A DNA stretch of 22,547 nt from VRUE01 sp035605155 (GCA_035605155.1 DATNHC010000096.1:1-22547), one strand, 5' to 3'; shown: positions 1-8,185, counted from the first letter of the stretch. The notes: generated from the letters alone by a model not told the origin. A program made the numbers and translations.

Positions 1-1472
1 GTGGTGAGGAAGCTGGTCGGGTAGAAGGCCCTCAGCTCGGGTGTCTCGTCGGGCCAGCCGAGCGTGGCGAAGGGCCAGATCGCCGAGCTGAACCAGGTGT
101 CGAGAACGTCCTCCTCCTGGCGCAGCTCACCGTCGCAGGCCCCGCAGCGCTCTGGCGCCTGCTCGGCGACATAGGTCTCCTCGCAGGCGTCGCAGTACCA
201 AACGGGGATCCGGTGTCCCCACCAGAGCTGGCGCGAGATGCACCAGGGCCTGATTTCCCGCATCCAGTCGAGGTAGACCCGCTTCCACTGCGCCGGTGAG
301 ATCCGCACGCGGTCGTCCAGCACTGCCTCGATCGCCGGCGCCGCCAGCTCGTCCATGCGACAGAACCACTGCAGCGAGATCAAGGGCTCGATGCGCTCGC
401 CGGAACGGTGCGAGAACGGCACCGAGTGGACGTAGGGCTCTTCAGCCCTCAGCAGCCCCTTCTCGCGCAGGGCGGCGACCACCGCCTCCTGCGCCTCGGC
501 GACGGTCATGCCGGCGAACCTCTCCCCCGCCTCCTCGGTAAGGCGGCCCTCGGGACCGATCACGACGATCTCCTCGAGCCCGTGCGCGCGGCCGATCTCA
601 AAGTCGTTGGGGTCGTGGCCGGGGGTGATCTTCAGCGCTCCGGTGCCGAACTCGGGGTCGACGTGCTCGTCGGCGACGATCGGCAGGCGGCGTCCCACCA
701 GGGGCAGAATGCAGTGCTGGCCGACCAAATCGCCGTAGCGCTCGTCGCCGGGGTTAACCGCCACCGCGGTGTCGGCGAGCATCGTCTCCGGCCGCACCGT
801 GGCGACGGTCAGCACCCGATCGGAGCCCTCGACCGGGTAATCGATCGAGTAGAGCGTGTCCTCGACCTCGCGGTTCTCGACCTCGAGGTCGGAGATCGCC
901 GAGTGCGAGCCCGGGTCCCAGTTGACCATGTAGTTGTCGCGGTAGATGTAGCCCTTGTCGAAGAGCTGCTTGAAGACGCGGTAGACGGCCTTGACGTAGC
1001 CCTCGTCGAGGGTGAAGCGCTCGCGCTCGTAGTCGCACGAGGCGCCAAGCCGCTTGTACTGCTCGACGATCCGCGAGCCGTATTCCTCGCGCCACGCCCA
1101 GACCCGCTCGACGAACGCCTCGCGGCCGAGCTCGTGGCGCGAGACGCCTTCTGAGCGCAGCTCCTTCTCGACCACCGACTGCGTCGCGATCCCCGCATGG
1201 TCGGTGCCCAGGATCCAGAGCGAGTTGCGCCCCCGCATCCGATTCATCCGCACCAGCGCGTCCTGCATCGACCCATTGAGGGCGTGCCCCATGTGCAGCG
1301 CCCCGGTCACGTTGGGCGGCGGGATAGCCACCGAGAAGTTCTCCTCGGCCGACCCCTCCGCTGACGGATGGAAGTACCCAGCCTCCATCCACTCGCCGAA
1401 CAGCCGAGCCTCCACCTCAGCCGGCTCGTACCGCGTCGTCCCCTCCAGCTTTTTGCGTCTCTCGGCGTCCAC
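1..1472 (-). CDS. valS: Valine--tRNA ligase, N-terminal 490 codons (cut by window edge)
   Basis: Class I aminoacyl-tRNA synthetase that charges tRNA-Val with valine in the cytoplasm. The frame gives the ValRS N-terminal signature PPPNVTGALHMGHAL, with the HIGH-type motif HMGH at residues 60-63. It is followed by the LGTDHAGIATQ segment and the CP1 editing domain (TVRPETMLADTAVAVNPGDERY region), and then by a CDAC...CGAC cysteine pair and the DTWFSSA segment. The KMSKS loop and the anticodon-binding and coiled-coil regions lie beyond base 1. The GTG start at 1472 is preceded four codons upstream by an in-frame TAG, so no longer start is possible. No Shine-Dalgarno sequence is visible. A -10-like TATCTA lies ten bases upstream, which suggests a leaderless transcript. 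It follows clpX on the same strand, as in the conserved actinobacterial tig-clp-valS order, but two palindromic elements separate them, so it is probably transcribed independently. Confidence 0.96.
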   Translation of the reverse strand, partial: MDAERRKKLEGTTRYEPAEVEARLFGEWMEAGYFHPSAEGSAEENFSVAIPPPNVTGALHMGHALNGSMQDALVRMNRMRGRNSLWILGTDHAGIATQSVVEKELRSEGVSRHELGREAFVERVWAWREEYGSRIVEQYKRLGASCDYERERFTLDEGYVKAVYRVFKQLFDKGYIYRDNYMVNWDPGSHSAISDLEVENREVEDTLYSIDYPVEGSDRVLTVATVRPETMLADTAVAVNPGDERYGDLVGQHCILPLVGRRLPIVADEHVDPEFGTGALKITPGHDPNDFEIGRAHGLEEIVVIGPEGRLTEEAGERFAGMTVAEAQEAVVAALREKGLLRAEEPYVHSVPFSHRSGERIEPLISLQWFCRMDELAAPAIEAVLDDRVRISPAQWKRVYLDWMREIRPWCISRQLWWGHRIPVWYCDACEETYVAEQAPERCGACDGELRQEEDVLDTWFSSAIWPFATLGWPDETPELRAFYPTSFLT

Positions 1473-1482
1473 GCGCCGAGTC

Positions 1483-1488
1483 TAGATA
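1483..1488 (-). promoter_or_regulatory. Putative -10 box of valS (leaderless)
   Basis: On the minus strand this reads TATCTA, ten bases upstream of the GTG start of valS. No ribosome-binding sequence lies between the box and the start. The spacing puts transcription initiation at or within about three bases of the GTG. No convincing -35 was identified. The call rests on spacing and on the similar arrangement at other genes in the window. Confidence 0.4.
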
Positions 1489-1498
1489 TCGCAGCGTC

Positions 1499-1602
1499 GA
1501 GGGGTGCCGATGCCCTTCCCCGAAGGCCGTCGCGCAGCTGGGTCGCTGCTCTGCTTCAGAGGTCGCAACATGAGCCTTCGGGGAAGGGCATCGGCACCCC
1601 TC
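1499..1602. repeat. Palindromic element 1: 29-bp perfect arms, 46-nt core
   Basis: The arms 1499-1527 and 1574-1602 are perfect reverse complements over 29 bp. The 46-base core between them (1528-1573) begins CGTCGCGCAGCTG and ends in TGA. The core is closely similar to that of element 2 (1631-1734), whereas the arms are largely different yet still pair. Both elements are exactly 104 bp. It lies in the clpX-valS gap, just upstream of the valS promoter. There is no T-tract at either foot, so it does not look like a standard intrinsic terminator. No transposase or conserved terminal repeat is present. Confidence 0.8.
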
Positions 1603-1630
1603 CAGCCACACGCAGCTTCCGCGCCAGGGA

Positions 1631-1734
1631 AGGGGTCGGTCGCCCCTCCCGCAGAGGCCGTCGCGCAGCTGAATCGTTTGCTCTGCTGCGGAACGTTGCT
1701 ACGTGAGCCTCTGCGGGAGGGGCAACCGACCCCT
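1631..1734. repeat. Palindromic element 2: 28-bp arms (one mismatch), 48-nt core
   Basis: The arms 1631-1658 and 1707-1734 are complementary over 28 bp with one mismatch, which is a G-U pair if transcribed on the minus strand. The 48-base core shares CGTCGCGCAGCTG, TGCTCTGCT and a terminal TGA with element 1. The outer edge lies six bases after the clpX stop, so it may form the 3' end of the clpX mRNA. The inner 12 bases of the left arm, TCCCGCAGAGGC, recur in the right arm of element 3 (13553-13564), but there the core-facing end is reversed. Confidence 0.8.
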
Positions 1735-1740
1735 CGCCCC

Positions 1741-3033
<1,293 letters not shown>

Positions 3034-3039
3034 CGGGAT

Positions 3040-3048
3040 CCCCTCCTT
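3040..3048 (-). promoter_or_regulatory. Strong Shine-Dalgarno deciding a CTG start of clpX
   Basis: On the minus strand this reads AAGGAGGGG. The GGAGG core ends eight bases before the CTG at 3033, which is ideal spacing. No standard start codon is available in frame between the upstream TAG and the conserved zinc-finger cysteines. It is the only strong ribosome-binding site found in front of the first genes of transcription units here. Confidence 0.75.
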
Positions 3049-3178
3049 AGGGGCAGTGGTTGCCTACGGCTCGCGACCCACAGCTTAGAGGGGCCTGCAA
3101 GCCGGTCTGTCGGTGCCGGTCGTTTACTTCGCCTCCCGCCCTGTCCCTGCCCGTGACCGCGTACTTGCGTATCCGCGG

Positions 3179-3184
3179 TAGCTT
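3179..3184 (+). promoter_or_regulatory. Putative -10 box of the GNAT gene
   Basis: TAGCTT six bases before the GTG at 3191. The surrounding 9-mer GGTAGCTTG (3177-3185) recurs exactly at 10776-10784 in front of the GH15 gene. No Shine-Dalgarno sequence is present, so a leaderless or near-leaderless transcript is likely. Confidence 0.35.
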
Positions 3185-3190
3185 GAGAGC

Positions 3191-3646
3191 GTGCTCGACG
3201 AGCTGAGAATCGAGCCAGTCTCAGGGGAGCAGCTGGAGACGTTGCTGCCGATGATCGCCGCCTACCAGCGCTTCTACGAGGTCGCCGAGATCGACGAGCA
3301 GCGCAACCGGACCTTCTTCTCTCGCTTTCTCGCACCCAGCGAGGACGGCATGCTGCTCGGCGCCTGGAGCGGTGAGGAGCTGCTCGGCTACGCCTGCCTC
3401 TACTGGAGCTTCACCTCGCTGGTCCCGGCCAAGACCGTGCTGATGAACGACCTCTTCGTCGATCCCGCGGCACGCGGCCAGGGCGTCGGCCGCGCTCTGA
3501 TCGAGGCCTCTGCCACCGTTGCCCGCGAGCGCCGCGCACAACGCCTCGAATGGGCCACGGCGCCCGACAACCTGACCGCCCAGCACCTCTACGACTCGAC
3601 CGGCGCCGAGCGCAGCGAGTGGATCGAGTACGAGCTGAGGCTCTGA
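3191..3646 (+). CDS. GNAT family N-acetyltransferase
   Basis: A 151-residue single-domain GCN5-related acetyltransferase that moves an acetyl group from acetyl-CoA to an unknown amine. The acetyl-CoA pyrophosphate-binding motif A is seen as LFVDPAARGQGVGRALIEA, fitting the family pattern of R/Q-x-x-G-x-G/A, and is followed by the usual NLTAQHLYDSTGA segment near the C-terminus. The start is GTG at 3191 without a Shine-Dalgarno sequence but with a -10-like box six bases upstream. It is transcribed away from clpX from a 157-bp divergent gap and runs head-on into the coiled-coil gene, leaving three bases between the two stops. It is the only plus-strand gene in the tig-clp-valS block, so it is probably an inserted accessory gene. 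The substrate cannot be told from the sequence. Confidence 0.9.
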   Translation: MLDELRIEPVSGEQLETLLPMIAAYQRFYEVAEIDEQRNRTFFSRFLAPSEDGMLLGAWSGEELLGYACLYWSFTSLVPAKTVLMNDLFVDPAARGQGVGRALIEASATVARERRAQRLEWATAPDNLTAQHLYDSTGAERSEWIEYELRL

Positions 3647-3649
3647 GCT

Positions 3650-4180
3650 TCAGGCCGCCTGAGCGGGGGGCGGCAGGCGATCGATGAGGGCGAGCAGCGC
3701 TTCGCGCTGGGCTTTCGATTCTGCTGTCAAGTCGTCGAGGCGACGCACTATCGCATCGGTGCGAGCACGCTGTTCAGCGCTGAGCTCGTCGTTGCGACGC
3801 GCCCATTCCTCGGTGCGCCTCTCGGCGCGCAGGTTGATCTCGCGGATGAAGACTTTGAGGTCGTCCTTGTCGCCGCGGCTCTGCGCGAACACCTGCTCGA
3901 ACTCCTCGAACCTCTGCTCGTGCCGGTCGAACGTCGCCATCAGCCGCTCGAAGGCCTGCGTATTGCGCTCGAAGGCAGCCTCGCTGCGCTTGAGGGTCTC
4001 CTCGTTGCGCGTGAAAGCCTCTGCGTTGCGGTTGAAAGCCTCTGCGTTGCGGGCGAAGGCCTCCGCGTTGCGCTGGAACGCCGTCTCGCATCGCTCGGAG
4101 GCGGTGCGATTGAGCTCCATCAGCTCCTCGCCGCGCTCCATGTGGCGCCCGAGGCGCGCAGACAATGACCTTCGCCGCAT
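3650..4180 (-). CDS. Coiled-coil protein with seven-residue RNAEAF repeats, unknown function
   Basis: No family recognised. From the ATG at 4180 it encodes 176 highly charged residues without a signal peptide or membrane segment. The middle consists of tandem seven-residue units of the form (F)xRNAEA, starting FQRNAEAFARNAEAFNRN and decaying into FTRNEETLKRSEAAFERN. This makes a strict heptad with Phe at one position and an Arg-Asn-Ala-Glu stripe, so it is almost certainly a long coiled coil or helical oligomer. The C-terminal part (EINLRAERRTEEWARRNDEL onwards) is also helical. A longer reading from TTG at 4246 is possible but adds an unlikely Cys/Arg-rich leader, and a later ATG (4143) cannot be excluded. 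It follows the M23 peptidase gene on the same strand and converges with the GNAT gene. Confidence 0.75.
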   Translation of the reverse strand: MRRRSLSARLGRHMERGEELMELNRTASERCETAFQRNAEAFARNAEAFNRNAEAFTRNEETLKRSEAAFERNTQAFERLMATFDRHEQRFEEFEQVFAQSRGDKDDLKVFIREINLRAERRTEEWARRNDELSAEQRARTDAIVRRLDDLTAESKAQREALLALIDRLPPPAQAA

Positions 4181-4270
4181 TCCCGGTAGTTTGCCAGGCG
4201 CTTCCGCGCATATGGCGCGTCGAGTGCCTGCCAACTCGCAAATCAAGCACGCAAAAAGCGCGCAGATGGA

Positions 4271-4840
4271 TCAGCTGTAGGCGTCCCAGCGGCGCAGGGC
4301 CGGCTCGGGGTCGACCGGACGGCCGCCGACGTGGATCTCGAAGTGCAGGTGGCAGCCGACCGTGCGGGCGTTGCCGGTGTCGCCGACCGCACCGACCCGC
4401 TGGCCGGTCCGAACCAGGTCACCTCGCTGCAGCGGTGAGGACCGCGGCAGGTGGGCGTAGAAGTAACTGCGCCTCTCCCCTTCGCCGTGGATCAGCAGGT
4501 AGTTGCCGTAGAGGACCGGGTCATAGCCCGTGCGCAGCACCCGCCCACCCCGCACCGCGACCAACGGCGTGCCGCAGGCAGCCACGAGGTCGAACCCCTC
4601 ATGGCTCCGCCCCCCACTCCGCGGCGCCCCGAACTCCCCGATCGCCCCCCGCAGCCAGTGCGGCCCGGCAACCGGAAAGACGTGAGAGTAGAACGCCGTC
4701 CCACCGGTGCTTTTGGCCGAGGCGGCCGGGGCCATCAGCGCAAGCGCAACCACAAGCGCGCCGATCCCGGTAGGGGTGAAGCGTCTTGTACTTTTTGCGC
4801 CCCCCGGCCCGGGCGCCAACCGTTCCCCGCCCCTGCGCAA
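4271..4840 (-). CDS. Secreted M23-family metallopeptidase (LytM-like)
   Basis: Zinc endopeptidase fold that cleaves peptidoglycan cross-bridges outside the membrane, or acts as a non-enzymatic activator. Numbered from 4840, the M23 motifs are complete: H80-x3-D84 (HEGFDL), H130 (FYAHLP) and H164-x-H166 (HLHFEIH). The YGNYLLIHGEG strand and the late PVDPEPAL segment are also typical. A hydrophobic stretch VVALALMAPAASA forms a signal peptide preceded by TRRF. The start is uncertain. Position 4840 is TTG, another TTG is at 4819 behind a GGGGCGGGG stretch, and a GTG lies inside the hydrophobic core. The charged n-region is encoded by palindromic element 5, so an insertion may have replaced the original start. 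It follows clpP by about 40 bases. Confidence 0.88.
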   Translation of the reverse strand: MRRGGERLAPGPGGAKSTRRFTPTGIGALVVALALMAPAASAKSTGGTAFYSHVFPVAGPHWLRGAIGEFGAPRSGGRSHEGFDLVAACGTPLVAVRGGRVLRTGYDPVLYGNYLLIHGEGERRSYFYAHLPRSSPLQRGDLVRTGQRVGAVGDTGNARTVGCHLHFEIHVGGRPVDPEPALRRWDAYS

Positions 4841-4872
4841 AAAGTTAAGCGAAACCCCTACCGGGATCGGCG
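4759..4872. repeat. Palindromic element 5: 19-bp perfect arms with inner 11-bp stem
   Basis: The arms 4759-4777 and 4854-4872 are perfect reverse complements (19 bp, GATCCCGGTAGGGGT in the middle). A second perfect pair, ACTTTTTGCGC and GCGCAAAAAGT, lies inside at about 4790-4800 and 4835-4845. The total span is 114 bp. One foot is eight bases after the clpP stop and the other lies inside the coding sequence of the M23 leader peptide. The core does not clearly match elements 1-4, so its relation to them is one of design rather than sequence. Confidence 0.75.
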
Positions 4873-4880
4873 GGCGACGC

Positions 4881-5465
4881 TCAATGGTGCTCGATCACCC
4901 GGTCGACGATGCTGTACTCCTTCGCCTCCTGCGCGCTCATGAAGTAGTCCCGCTCGGTGTCCCTGGTGACCTTGTCGAAAGGCTGGTTGGTGTGCTTGGC
5001 GATGATCTCGTCGAGGCGGCGGCGCACGTCGATGATCTCTTTGGCGTGGATCTCGATGTCGGTCGCCTGACCCTGGAAGCCGGCTGAGACCTGGTGGATG
5101 AGGATCTTCGAGTTGGGCAGCGACATCCGCTTGCCGGGGGCTCCGCCGGAGAGCAGCAGGGCGCCCATGCTCATCGCGATGCCGACGCAGATCGTTTGCA
5201 CGTCGGGCTTGATGAACTGCATCGTGTCGTAGATCGCCAGGCCCGCGTACACGTCGCCGCCCGGCGAGTTGATGTAGAGGCTGACGTCCTTGTCGGGATC
5301 CTCCGACTCCAGATGCAGGAGCTGGGCGACGATCAGGTTGGCGATTTCCTGGTTGACCTGCGTGCCGAGGAAGATGATGCGCTCGTTGAGCAGGCGCGAG
5401 TAGATGTCGAAGGAGCGCTCGCCGCGCGAGGTCTGCTCGACCACCATCGGGATCAGGGGGCTCAT
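4881..5465 (-). CDS. clpP: ATP-dependent Clp protease proteolytic subunit ClpP
   Basis: Serine peptidase subunit that forms the tetradecameric chamber served by ClpX. The 194 residues match the family. The catalytic triad is Ser99 (GIAMSMGA), His124 (KILIHQ) and Asp173 (ERDYFMS), and the NSPGGDV and DTMQFIKPDVQT segments are typical. The start is ATG at 5465, giving MSPLIPMVVEQ with the conserved S-R-G-E-R-S-F-D-I-Y-S-R-L-L continuation. Longer readings run into the preceding cyclase gene and are not credible. A TATAGA box ten bases upstream and the lack of a Shine-Dalgarno sequence suggest a leaderless promoter of its own. Only one clpP is present here, whereas many actinobacteria carry a clpP1-clpP2 pair between tig and clpX. 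Confidence 0.97.
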   Translation of the reverse strand: MSPLIPMVVEQTSRGERSFDIYSRLLNERIIFLGTQVNQEIANLIVAQLLHLESEDPDKDVSLYINSPGGDVYAGLAIYDTMQFIKPDVQTICVGIAMSMGALLLSGGAPGKRMSLPNSKILIHQVSAGFQGQATDIEIHAKEIIDVRRRLDEIIAKHTNQPFDKVTRDTERDYFMSAQEAKEYSIVDRVIEHH

Positions 5466-5475
5466 CGCCCGGCAC

Positions 5476-5481
5476 TCTATA
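5476..5481 (-). promoter_or_regulatory. Putative -10 box of clpP (leaderless)
   Basis: Minus-strand TATAGA, ten bases before the ATG at 5465, the same spacing as at valS. A 7-bp GC hairpin (5490-5496 with 5499-5505) lies just upstream, after the stop of the cyclase gene, and has no T-tract. The box implies that clpP can be transcribed separately from the cyclase. Confidence 0.4.
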
Positions 5482-5511
5482 GAAGCCGCCCCGCGGACCC
5501 GCGGGCTGCAC

Positions 5512-6729
5512 CTAGGCCTGCAGCTCGGCGACCCCGGCAGCTCCGCCGCCGGCCGCCTTGACCAGGTACATGGCCCGATCGGCCGCCTCCAGCAGCTCCT
5601 TCGGCGCCGGGCAGCCGTCCGCATCGAAGAGCGCTATGCCGACGCTGATCCTGAGCGGCACGTCGCGGCCTTCGATCCGCAGCGGCGACTCGGCAAGCGA
5701 AGCCACCAGGCGTTGGGCGACGCCCTCGGCGCCCGCCGCATCGGTCTCGGGGAGCAGCAGGGCGAACTCATCCCCGCCTAAGCGGGCGACGATGTTGGAG
5801 GCTCGGGCCACGGTGTCGGTCTGCCGCACGTTTTCGCTCAGCACGCGGGCCACCTCGCAGAGCGCCACGTCGCCGGCGGCGTGGCCGAGCACGTCGTTGA
5901 TCTGCTTGAAATGGTCGAGGTCGACGATCAGCAGCGCCCCGCCGGAGCCGTAGCGGCGCGTGTAGGCGAGCTGAGTCTCGAGCGCCTCGTCGAAGCTGCG
6001 CCGGTTGAACAGCCCGGTGAGCGAGTCGTGGCGGGAGAGCCGCTCGAGCTCCTCCTCGAGGGCCTTGCGGTCGGTGACGTCGCGAGCGACGCCGTAGATG
6101 ATCTGCTCATCGGGGATCGGCACCGAAGCCCATTCGAGCCAGTGCACGTCGCCATCGCTGCCGAAGTAGCGGTTTTGGAACTGGACGGTGTGGTTGCCTT
6201 CGGCGAGCGCCGCCGCCTCCCTTTCGGTTTTCTCGATGTCGTCCGGGTGGACGAAATCGAGAAAGGGGCGGCCGACCAAATCCTCTGGGCGATAGCCGAG
6301 GATCCGCTCGAAGGCGGGGTTGACCGCCTTGAAGCGCCCATCGAAGCCCGCCGTGCAGATCATGTCGAGCGAGAGGTTGAAGTGACGAGCGCTCTCCGCC
6401 TCCAGGGCTCGCAGCTTGGTCGCGAAGTGACCGGCCAACCCGCCGACGAAGAAGAAGACGACCGCGCGATTGGCGTAGCCGAGCGCCGTCAGCGGGACGT
6501 CGTCGACCAGCGCCCAGAGCGTCGAGAACGCGAAGGCAACGGCAGCGGCAATCAGGCCGGCGCGAGCCCCTAGCGCGATCGCTGCCAGCACAACCGGGAT
6601 CACGTAGAGGAAGGTGATCGCGTCGCCGAGCGTGCCGACTGCGAAGCGCAGGGCAAAGATCGCGGCGAAGAGCGTGGCCGCCGTGACGGCGGCGTCACGG
6701 CGCTTCCCGTTGACGACTCGGTTCAGCAC
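5512..6729 (-). CDS. Membrane PAS-GGDEF diguanylate cyclase
   Basis: Makes the second messenger c-di-GMP from two GTP. The 405 residues comprise a hydrophobic N-terminal sensor with about four membrane helices (roughly 14-105), a PAS domain (about 115-225, FNLSLDMICTAGFDGRFKAVNPAFERILGY) and a GGDEF domain (about 230-400) with DSLTGLFNRR and an intact RLGGDEF at 316-322. Active-site residues look complete. The product-inhibition motif RxxD (RQTD, 302-305) is present, but seven extra residues (ASNIVAR) separate it from LGGDEF compared with the usual spacing, which may weaken feedback. The start is GTG at 6729 with only a distant GGAG upstream. It sits between tig and clpP, 67 bases after tig. 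No c-di-GMP effector is visible in the window. Confidence 0.93.
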   Translation of the reverse strand: MLNRVVNGKRRDAAVTAATLFAAIFALRFAVGTLGDAITFLYVIPVVLAAIALGARAGLIAAAVAFAFSTLWALVDDVPLTALGYANRAVVFFFVGGLAGHFATKLRALEAESARHFNLSLDMICTAGFDGRFKAVNPAFERILGYRPEDLVGRPFLDFVHPDDIEKTEREAAALAEGNHTVQFQNRYFGSDGDVHWLEWASVPIPDEQIIYGVARDVTDRKALEEELERLSRHDSLTGLFNRRSFDEALETQLAYTRRYGSGGALLIVDLDHFKQINDVLGHAAGDVALCEVARVLSENVRQTDTVARASNIVARLGGDEFALLLPETDAAGAEGVAQRLVASLAESPLRIEGRDVPLRISVGIALFDADGCPAPKELLEAADRAMYLVKAAGGGAAGVAELQA

Positions 6730-6770
6730 GGCTGTGGAAGCAATTCTCCGCGCCAGAGGAACATCCTCCG

Positions 6771-6795
6771 TATTAGGCGGACGAATTACCTAATA
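6771..6795. promoter_or_regulatory. Perfect 7-bp inverted repeat between tig and the cyclase gene
   Basis: TATTAGG (6771-6777) and CCTAATA (6789-6795) form a perfect inverted repeat with an 11-base centre. It lies one base beyond the tig stop and about 40 bases before the cyclase start. The AT-rich arms stand out from the GC-rich surroundings. It could be an operator or contain a promoter element for the cyclase gene. A weak terminator is less likely because no T-tract follows. Confidence 0.4.
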
Positions 6796-6796
6796 C

Positions 6797-8185
6797 TTAG
6801 GAGTCCGACCCTGGAGTCCAGAGCTCGGAGGCTTTCTCCTCCTGCTCCTTCTCCGGTGTCCAGATCTTCTCGCGAGCCTCGGCCTGCTGCTTGGGGATCG
6901 GCACGGCCGACTCGGCGATCAGGTCGATCGCCTTGCGCACCTGGATGTCCTCGCGAACCATCGCGTCGCGGCCGTTCTGGCGCAGCCGCTCGAGCAGCTT
7001 CTCGGGCGTCGTGCGCTCGTGCTCGGCAGTGTGGGCGAGCGCCTCGACCATCTCCTCCTCGGTGACCTCGATCGCCTCCGCCTCGACGATCGCCGCCAGC
7101 ACCGCCTCGCGCTGCAGCTCACGCTCGGCGTCGGGCATTGACTCCTCGAGCAGCTCCTCGCGCGTTTTCCCCTGCATCTGCAGGTAGGCATTGGGATCCA
7201 TGCCGCGGCCGGCGAGCTGCCGCTCGACCCGCTCCCAGCGCTCCTCGGCGCGGGCGGCGACGAGCTCGGCAGGGACGGCGACCGTTGCCGCGGTGACCGC
7301 AGCGTCGACCGCGGCGACGCGGAAGTCCTGCTCGGCGCGCTCACCGAGCGCTTCGCCGACCCGTTTGCCGATGTCGGCGCGCAGCTCCTCCAAGGTCTCG
7401 AACTCCGATGCTTCCGAGGCGAAATCGTCGTCGAGCTCGGGCAGGACCTTCTCGCGCACCTCCTTGACGGCGACCGCGAAGACCGCGTCCTGACCGGCGA
7501 GCTGCTCGGCCTGGTAGTCCTCCGGGAAGGAGACCTCGACCTGGCGCTGCTCGCCGCCGGAGGCGCCGAGGAGCTGCTCCTCGAAGCCCTCGATCAGCTG
7601 GCCACTGCCGAGCTCGAGCAGGTAGTCGGAGGCCTTGCCGCCCTCGAAGGCCTTGCCCTCGAGGAGACCCTCGAAGTCGATCAGCAGCACGTCGCCCTCG
7701 GCGGCGGCTCGCTCGACTGGCTCGAGCCTGGCGAAGCTGCCGCGGATGCGCTCGATCTCGCGATCGACGATCTCCTCGCTCGGCTCGGGCTCCTCACGCC
7801 CGACCTCCAGACCCCTGTACTCGCCCAGCCTAGCCGGCGGTCGCACGCCGATCTCGAACTTGAAGCCGAGCGATTCGCCCTCGCCCTCCGGCGTCGAGAC
7901 GATCTCGATGCTGGGGTCGCCGACCGGGCTGATCCCCGAGCCGAGCAGGCCCTGCTCGTACCACTCCGGCAGGGATTCGCGGATCGCCTCCTGGAGGACC
8001 GCGCCATAGCCCAGCCGCTGGATCACCAGCGAGGGAGGCGCCTTGCCCTTGCGGAAGCCCGGCAATCGCATCTCCCGGGCCAAGCTGCGCGTGGCGCGGG
8101 AGATGCCGCGAGCAACCTGCTCGGCTGGAATCTCCACCTCGACCCGCGCGCGCGATTCGGGCAGCTCTGTGACGGCGGTTTTCAC
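6797..8185 (-). CDS. tig: Trigger factor (ribosome-associated chaperone and prolyl isomerase)
   Basis: Binds nascent chains at the ribosome exit tunnel. The 462 residues cover all three domains. The N-terminal ribosome-binding domain carries the signature PGFRKGKAPPSLVIQRLG (about 42-59). The FKBP-type PPIase domain is at about 150-245 (EGDVLLIDFEGLLEGKAFEG...LGSGQLIEGFEEQLLG), and the helical C-terminal chaperone domain follows. A charged tail (WTPEKEQEEKASELWTPGSDS) extends the C-terminus. The GTG start at 8185 overlaps the stop of the 51-aa ORF as GTGA, pointing to translational coupling. It leads the tig-(cyclase)-clpP-...-clpX order. Confidence 0.97.
   Translation of the reverse strand: MKTAVTELPESRARVEVEIPAEQVARGISRATRSLAREMRLPGFRKGKAPPSLVIQRLGYGAVLQEAIRESLPEWYEQGLLGSGISPVGDPSIEIVSTPEGEGESLGFKFEIGVRPPARLGEYRGLEVGREEPEPSEEIVDREIERIRGSFARLEPVERAAAEGDVLLIDFEGLLEGKAFEGGKASDYLLELGSGQLIEGFEEQLLGASGGEQRQVEVSFPEDYQAEQLAGQDAVFAVAVKEVREKVLPELDDDFASEASEFETLEELRADIGKRVGEALGERAEQDFRVAAVDAAVTAATVAVPAELVAARAEERWERVERQLAGRGMDPNAYLQMQGKTREELLEESMPDAERELQREAVLAAIVEAEAIEVTEEEMVEALAHTAEHERTTPEKLLERLRQNGRDAMVREDIQVRKAIDLIAESAVPIPKQQAEAREKIWTPEKEQEEKASELWTPGSDS

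Noticed and set aside
408..1154. Long plus-strand ORF (248 codons) opposite valS
   Set aside because: It is antisense to a clear ValRS frame and has the Val/Leu/Asp/Arg-rich composition typical of mirror frames in GC-rich DNA. No domain is recognisable.
1499..1734. Integron attC sites or MITEs
   Set aside because: attC sites and MITEs conserve their ends. Here the ends vary and the centre is conserved. No integrase, transposase or target-site duplication was seen.
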